This document shows positions 59,641-64,000 of a stretch of 64,000 bases of DNA, in pieces. Every line of letters starts with the position of its first letter. Position 1 is the first letter of the stretch. Position numbers and translations under genes: made by a program. The stretch is from assembly GCF_902635505.1 (NCBI RefSeq), contig NC_045429.1, positions 462,165,359-462,229,358 of the forward strand, given 5' to 3'. A model generated the notes under the pieces. That model was not told where the DNA came from and searched no databases. It saw only the letters and a program-made list of their open reading frames with translations. The stretch comes from Sarcophilus harrisii. Taxonomy: Eukaryota > Chordata > Mammalia > Dasyuromorphia > Dasyuridae.

Positions 59641-60251
59641 AGCAGAAGGAAAAGGCATTTCCCGGAAGGATTATTTTCAGCTGCTTTCATTGCGAAAAAA
59701 AGCCAGAAATAGCTCGGTGGCGGGCGGGGTGGGTGGGGGGGCTCTGCCGCGGGGGGGCCGCACCCCGCGCTTCCCTCTGCCGCTTCTCTTGCCTTGGCTA
59801 CCGGCCTCGCCCCAGGTCCAGGCCCCTGCCCGCAGATGCTCCCACGACATGAGCACCTCCCAAAGGAAACGCACTGTCAGCCCCCCCCGAGGGCAGGGGA
59901 GAGGAGATTCTGGAAGGGGACCCCCCCTGCCCCCCTCCCCAGGCCAGGCTCCCTGGGGAGCCCCGCACTGAGGCCTGGGACCCAGATTCTGGCCAAGGGT
60001 ACCCCCGCTGCCCAGCCCCCCCTGGCAGGCTCCCCCCCATCTCCGGGGGAAGGGGACCCGATGCATCGATAAGTCAGTCAGTCCCTTAAAAGAGACAAAG
60101 CTATTTCCAGAAGGGCTCATTGTGCATGCGAGGCACTCGCCCCCCGTCTACACTTCAGAGGATGTCACAACTCCCCGAAACGGAGAGACGGCGAGATCGC
60201 GCTATTTATAGCAGCCGTTTCTGCAATTTCTGACTCCGGCTCAGAGAGGGC

Positions 60252-60252
60252 G

Positions 60253-60284
<32 letters not shown>
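60252..60284. repeat. Poly-G run
   Basis: About 30 consecutive Gs. Assembled length of such a run is unreliable. Confidence 0.85.
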
Positions 60285-60384
60285 TGGAAACAAAGGGCGG
60301 CAGCCACGATGGCCCGAGCGGGGGGCGGCCAAGGGGCAGGGGAGAAAACGGCCCCCTCCCAGAGCTGCCCCCCACTCCTGGCCA

Positions 60385-60605
60385 GGCCCCGGGGTGCCAC
60401 CCGGTGCCCCAGGGCCACCACAGTGCCCAGGGGCTCCAGCACTGAGCCCAGGGGTGTTGACAGAGGGCCCCGGGGTGCCACCCAGTGCCCCAGGAGTGCT
60501 GACACACAGCCCAGGGGATGTCGACACAAGGCGCTAGGGTGCCACACAGTGAGTGCCCTTGGGGCGCTGCCACGGTGCCCGGGGGTGTCGGCACAGAGCC
60601 CGGAT
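60385..60605 (+). repeat. Degenerate minisatellite, unit about 30 bp
   Basis: Repeated GGGGTGCCACCCAGTGCCCC, AGG, and TGTTGACAGAG/GCTGACACACA/GTCGACACAAG-type halves. About seven imperfect copies. Confidence 0.8.
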
Positions 60606-61199
60606 CACTAAGTAGGGAGAGTGCAGGCTCTGTGCGGGGCCCCAGGGCAGCAGCAGCGGCTCCCTCCTGCTCATCCAGCAAGCCTTGATGCTGTGGAAAC
60701 CCCCAGTGTATGGGACGGTCTGGGGAGGAGACAAGGCCTGCGTATGGGAATCGGCGGCCTCGAGGGTCCGGGCCAGGCGACGACACACGAGCCTCCAGCC
60801 CCATCTCTGTCTGCCTCCTCCCACGATCGGCCAGACCACACCAGGGGGACCATCTACGGGCAGCCGGGGCCAGGAGCCAGGGTAGCCACGGACAAGTCTG
60901 AAGGGGAGGCCGGGCACACCTCCCCCCCCCCCCCCCCCGAGCTCACAGGAACCAACCAGAGAGAGGGGCTCCCCGGGACCCCCGAATCCTCAAACAGGGG
61001 ACAAAGGCAGGACAGTGACCGGTCAGCAACAGCCCGGGGGTCAAAGGCTAGGTGATGCCCCCAGGCCACAGAGCCCCCGGCCACAGAGGGCAAGGGAGGT
61101 GTACGGGAATCCACTCCTTCCTCCCCTCTGCCCCCCCGGGGGTCAGCCCTCAGAGAGATGGGCACTGAGCCCTCAGAGGAAGCAAGGAATCACCATATT

Positions 61200-61380
61200 C
61201 CCAAGCACGGTCACCTTTTTACAGACCACCAGCCAAGCCCCAGGTCGGAAGCGAGGACCTCATAGTTCCCATTTTACAGATGAGTAAATCAAGGCAGACA
61301 GAGGGGAAATAACTTGCTCAGGATCAAGCAGCTGACCAAGTTTGAACTTACTGCAGGCCAGACGCCCTTGACCGCTACTC
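61200..61380 (+). repeat. MIR relic
   Basis: CCCATTTTACAGATGAGTAA, ATCAAGGCAGACAGAGGGGA, AATAACTTGCTCAGGATCAA. Well recognisable. Confidence 0.82.
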
Positions 61381-61559
61381 CCTAGAGCCCTCCTTGTACC
61401 TGATACCTTGCCCTGCTCTCAGGAGGGACAGTCCTGGAGGGCAGGGCCTGGGGGGCTTCCCGGGGAAGAGGCGGCAGGTGCGGACTTGCCAGAGAAGCCT
61501 CGCCTGCTGAATCAACCTTGATTCATGGCTGGGATTCACTGAAAGCCATAAAGAACCGA

Positions 61560-61640
61560 GTCTGTCCCTCCTCCATTTACAGATGAGGAAACGGAAGCTC
61601 GGGGAGCTTAAAGGACGGACTGAAGCTTTAGAGGAAGCTT
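61560..61640 (+). repeat. MIR fragment
   Basis: CCATTTACAGATGAGGAAAC then GGAAGCTCGGGGAGC. Confidence 0.65.
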
Positions 61641-61824
61641 CCCATCGGGCCTCCTTGTCCACTTCCAACAAGCACCCGAGGAGCCCGGGGGCCGCGGCCT
61701 GGGCTCAGGAGCGGCAAACACAGTGCGGGACGACGTGGAAGAGTGTCTCGGGGCTGGGCTGCACAAAGCTCTCCCGGGTCCGGGGCCAAGGTGAAGCTGG
61801 GGCATCAGCCACTCACTCCAAAAC

Positions 61825-61960
61825 ATCAGTAAACATTGGGTGGCATGCGAGGCATTGTGCTGGGTGCCAAGGCTCCGAGAAAGATGGGAGCGGGGAAGGG
61901 ATGGGAGCTGCCTGACAAAGGGAAGTGCCTGCAGGAAGTGGGACAGGACTGGAAGGCCTT
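61825..61960 (+). repeat. CORE-SINE (MIR3-like) relic
   Basis: CAGTAAACATTGGGTGGCAT, GCGAGGCATTGTGCTGGGTG, CCAAGGCTCCGAGAAAGATG. Follows CORE-SINE order. Confidence 0.65.
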
Positions 61961-62054
61961 TGGACAGACAGATGAATGGCTCCAAATCGTGCCCTCTTTC
62001 TGTCGCACCAGGTGGCCTGTTTTGTGGGATCAGCCTCTGGCCACAAAGTGTGTC

Positions 62055-62225
62055 GCGCACGCAACTCCAAATTTGCAGCCATTCGGACCCCAGGTCAGCC
62101 CCTTACTGGCTCGATGACTCTGGGTAATTCACAGGATGCTGGCTTTGGATTATCCGGCCCAACCCCCGCTTTGTACTGAGAAGGAAGACCCCATTTCCCT
62201 GGGCCTCATCTCCTCTAGATACACG
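62055..62225 (+). repeat. tRNA-derived SINE, diverged
   Basis: TTACTGGCTCGATGACTCTG then GGTAATTCAC, followed by CCCCATTTCCCTGGGCCTCA then TCTCC. This is the second half of a WSINE/MAR-type SINE. Confidence 0.55.
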
Positions 62226-62744
62226 ACTTCTCTGCCCTCAGCTGCCATTATCCTTGACTGCTGTACCACCATCACAATAACGACCCGGGAGAGACACTGC
62301 AAGAGTTCACAGGGACCTGGGTGCGGAGGCTTATCGGTTACGCCGACAGACTAAGATCGGGGTCAGCCCTTTGGGGCTGCGGGCACCTGAGGCTCGGCCG
62401 CCAGGCCTGGCCGGCGCCCTGGTCTCTGGGCGCAGGCTGGCCCCTCTCCCCCCGGCTTAGGGAGACTCCGATGGATGCACCGGGTCTTCCCTGAGGCGGC
62501 GGCGGCCAGGCCGGCTCAGCTGGGGCCGGGCTGGAAGGACGGGCTTCCGGTCCCGAGAGGCTCCCACCCGGACGGGCTCAGCAGCGAGCAGCCCAAAAGC
62601 CTCGGTGCCCCCGGAGCGCGGCAGGGCCCAGAAGGGCGGCTTTTGCATTTTGTACATCCTGCGCTGGAGGGCAGGACCCAAAGCAAGCCTGCGACTGCTG
62701 AGGGACCAGTTGACCCCGGGAGGGGCTGCAGAAGGCAGGGGGGG

Positions 62745-62840
62745 TGTGTGAGGAGGCAAAGGGCCCGAGTTCAAACCCGGTTCCACTGCAGTTTTCTCTT
62801 CTTTATCTCCTCTCCCTCAGTTTCCCCCCAGGGAGGCGGG
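62745..62840 (+). repeat. tRNA-derived SINE fragment
   Basis: CCCGAGTTCAAACCCGGTTC (box B) followed by CTCAGTTTCCCCCCAG. Confidence 0.6.
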
Positions 62841-63104
62841 ACCTCCGCTGGGCTCCCTAAGTCTGCATTCTGGGCCTTGGGAGAACAGCTCACTGAAAAG
62901 CCAGCAGTGCTGGTGGAATACCCGGAACCAAGCACCCCGCGTCCCTCCGAAGCCCTCGGCCAGTCATCAGTTTAACGGGCTCGGCCCAGGCCAGGAAGGC
63001 TGCGGACCCGTCAGGACCCGGGGCCCTCCTGAAGGTTGGATCTCCCCGGGAGGAACCGTGGGGAAGGATGAGCTCGAGAGCAAGCCCGGGCTAGCAGGGA
63101 GCAG

Positions 63105-63235
63105 AGGGGCACGGTCAGAAGAGCCAGGCGCAAACCCAGGCCCTTATCATCTAGGCAACCTCAGGGAAATCAGCGGCCTCCGGGGACTCTGCTTCTCCAT
63201 CTGGGATAAGTGCTGCACTAGGCAGCTGGGAGCCC
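63105..63235 (+). repeat. tRNA-derived SINE, diverged
   Basis: AAGAGCCAGGCGCAAACCCA, ATCTAGGCAACCTCAGGGAA, then CTTCTCCATCTGGGATAAGT. Order fits WSINE/MAR class. Confidence 0.5.
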
Positions 63236-63296
63236 AGTGGGGCTGGCTCTGCCCCTGAGCAGAGTTCAAACATGAAGTCAAGGACTAAGGAAGACA

Positions 63297-63550
63297 TTTC
63301 CTCCTCTTCTTCTTCCCCCCTCTCTTCTTCTTCCTCCACCCTCTTCCTCCTCCTCCCCCTTCTCTTCCTCCTCCCCTTTCTCTTCTTCCTCCTCCATTTA
63401 TTCTTCCTCCTCCCCCTCTTCTTTCTCTTTCCCCTCTTCCTCCTCCTCCCCCTCTCTTCCTCCTCCTTCTTCCTCCTTTTCCTCCTCCTCCTTCCCCCTC
63501 CTCCTCTTCTCCTCTCCTTCCTCCTGCCTCCCTCCTCCTTCCCCTCCCAC
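63297..63550. repeat. Pyrimidine-only CTC/CTT tract
   Basis: About 250 bp of C/T on the plus strand (CTTCTTCCTCCTCC units). The open frame through it, rich in Leu, Ser and Phe, is a repeat artefact. Confidence 0.93.
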
Positions 63551-64000
63551 CCCAGGCCCCGAGTTCACTCTTTCTAGCCCCTTTTAAAGCTTCCCCTTTG
63601 TTCTCTGTCCCTGGAGAAGAGAAGCCGTCTCCGAGAAGGCCTCCAAGAGCCTGGGTTGAGCAAGAGCTGCGAAGAAAGGCCTGGAACAGGCGCTCGGATG
63701 CTCAGCTTTCACTAGGGGCTCCAATGGACTTCCTGGAAATTATAAATAGCCTGTGTGCACACGGGAAGCTCTGGGGGGAGGGGGAGCTTCTCCGGACTCT
63801 GAGGGCCGATGCCGGGGGCCGGCCAGTCTGCTGCCTGCTTCCCCGGGAGTGGCCGGTGCCGGTCTTTGTCATCAGAGCCCCGACCCTCCCTCCGGGGGCA
63901 GCCCATCCCCGGACCTCTTTGGTCATTCACAGCCTCACTTTCCCCTCCAGAGCCGTCCGGGTCCAGTGGCCGGAGAGATCGGGGCGACGGGCCCTGGACA

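Noticed and set aside
57000-64000. Search for the upstream HDAC4 exon encoding the initiator Met and AARVNHMPST-like sequence
   Set aside because: No match to its expected coding words on the minus strand, so it is taken to lie beyond the window.

Overview
The window is mammalian nuclear DNA, most likely from a marsupial. It contains multi-exon genes with GT-AG introns, a marsupial-type L1 3' end, two ORF1-only (HAL1-like) L1 relatives, tRNA-derived SINEs of the marsupial WSINE/MAR type, and many MIR/CORE-SINE and L2 relics. The species cannot be fixed from the sequence alone. No prokaryotic, CRISPR-like or new enzymatic system was seen.

Only one protein-coding gene can be supported: HDAC4, a class IIa histone deacetylase, on the minus strand. 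It enters from the right with the exon that begins in the MEF2/glutamine-rich N-terminal region (56271-56515) and runs leftward to the stop codon at 11473-11475. A 3' UTR of about 5.8 kb follows, probably ending near 5.62 kb. The 5' UTR and the first coding exon(s) lie beyond the right edge. I placed 23 exons. Reading phases agree across every junction except around three damaged exons, and one expected exon (the one with the class IIa EGGHDL motif) was not found intact.

Right part (56.5-64 kb): intron with MIRs, SINEs, simple repeats and a dense CpG cluster near 59.4-59.65 kb. Middle (30-56 kb): exons for the Q-rich domain, MEF2 contact, NLS/14-3-3 sites and linker. The introns hold two HAL1-like elements (46.2-50.0 kb), an L1 3' end split by a solo LTR (34.4-36.1 kb), and several minisatellites. 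Centre-left (22-30.5 kb): the catalytic-domain exons. From 12.5 to 22 kb come the last exons and a 1.45-kb stretch very poor in G and T on the plus strand (19.55-21.0 kb). A badly garbled HDAC4 exon lies inside that stretch. From 5.6 to 11.5 kb is the 3' UTR, with seed matches for miR-1/206, miR-22, miR-29 and miR-140. From 1 to 5.6 kb is downstream intergenic DNA with SINE/MIR relics.

The main surprise concerns sequence quality or mutation rather than a new system. Three HDAC4 exons next to extreme GC-rich or strand-skewed tracts are scrambled, while all the others are clean. This fits local consensus errors better than a dying gene.
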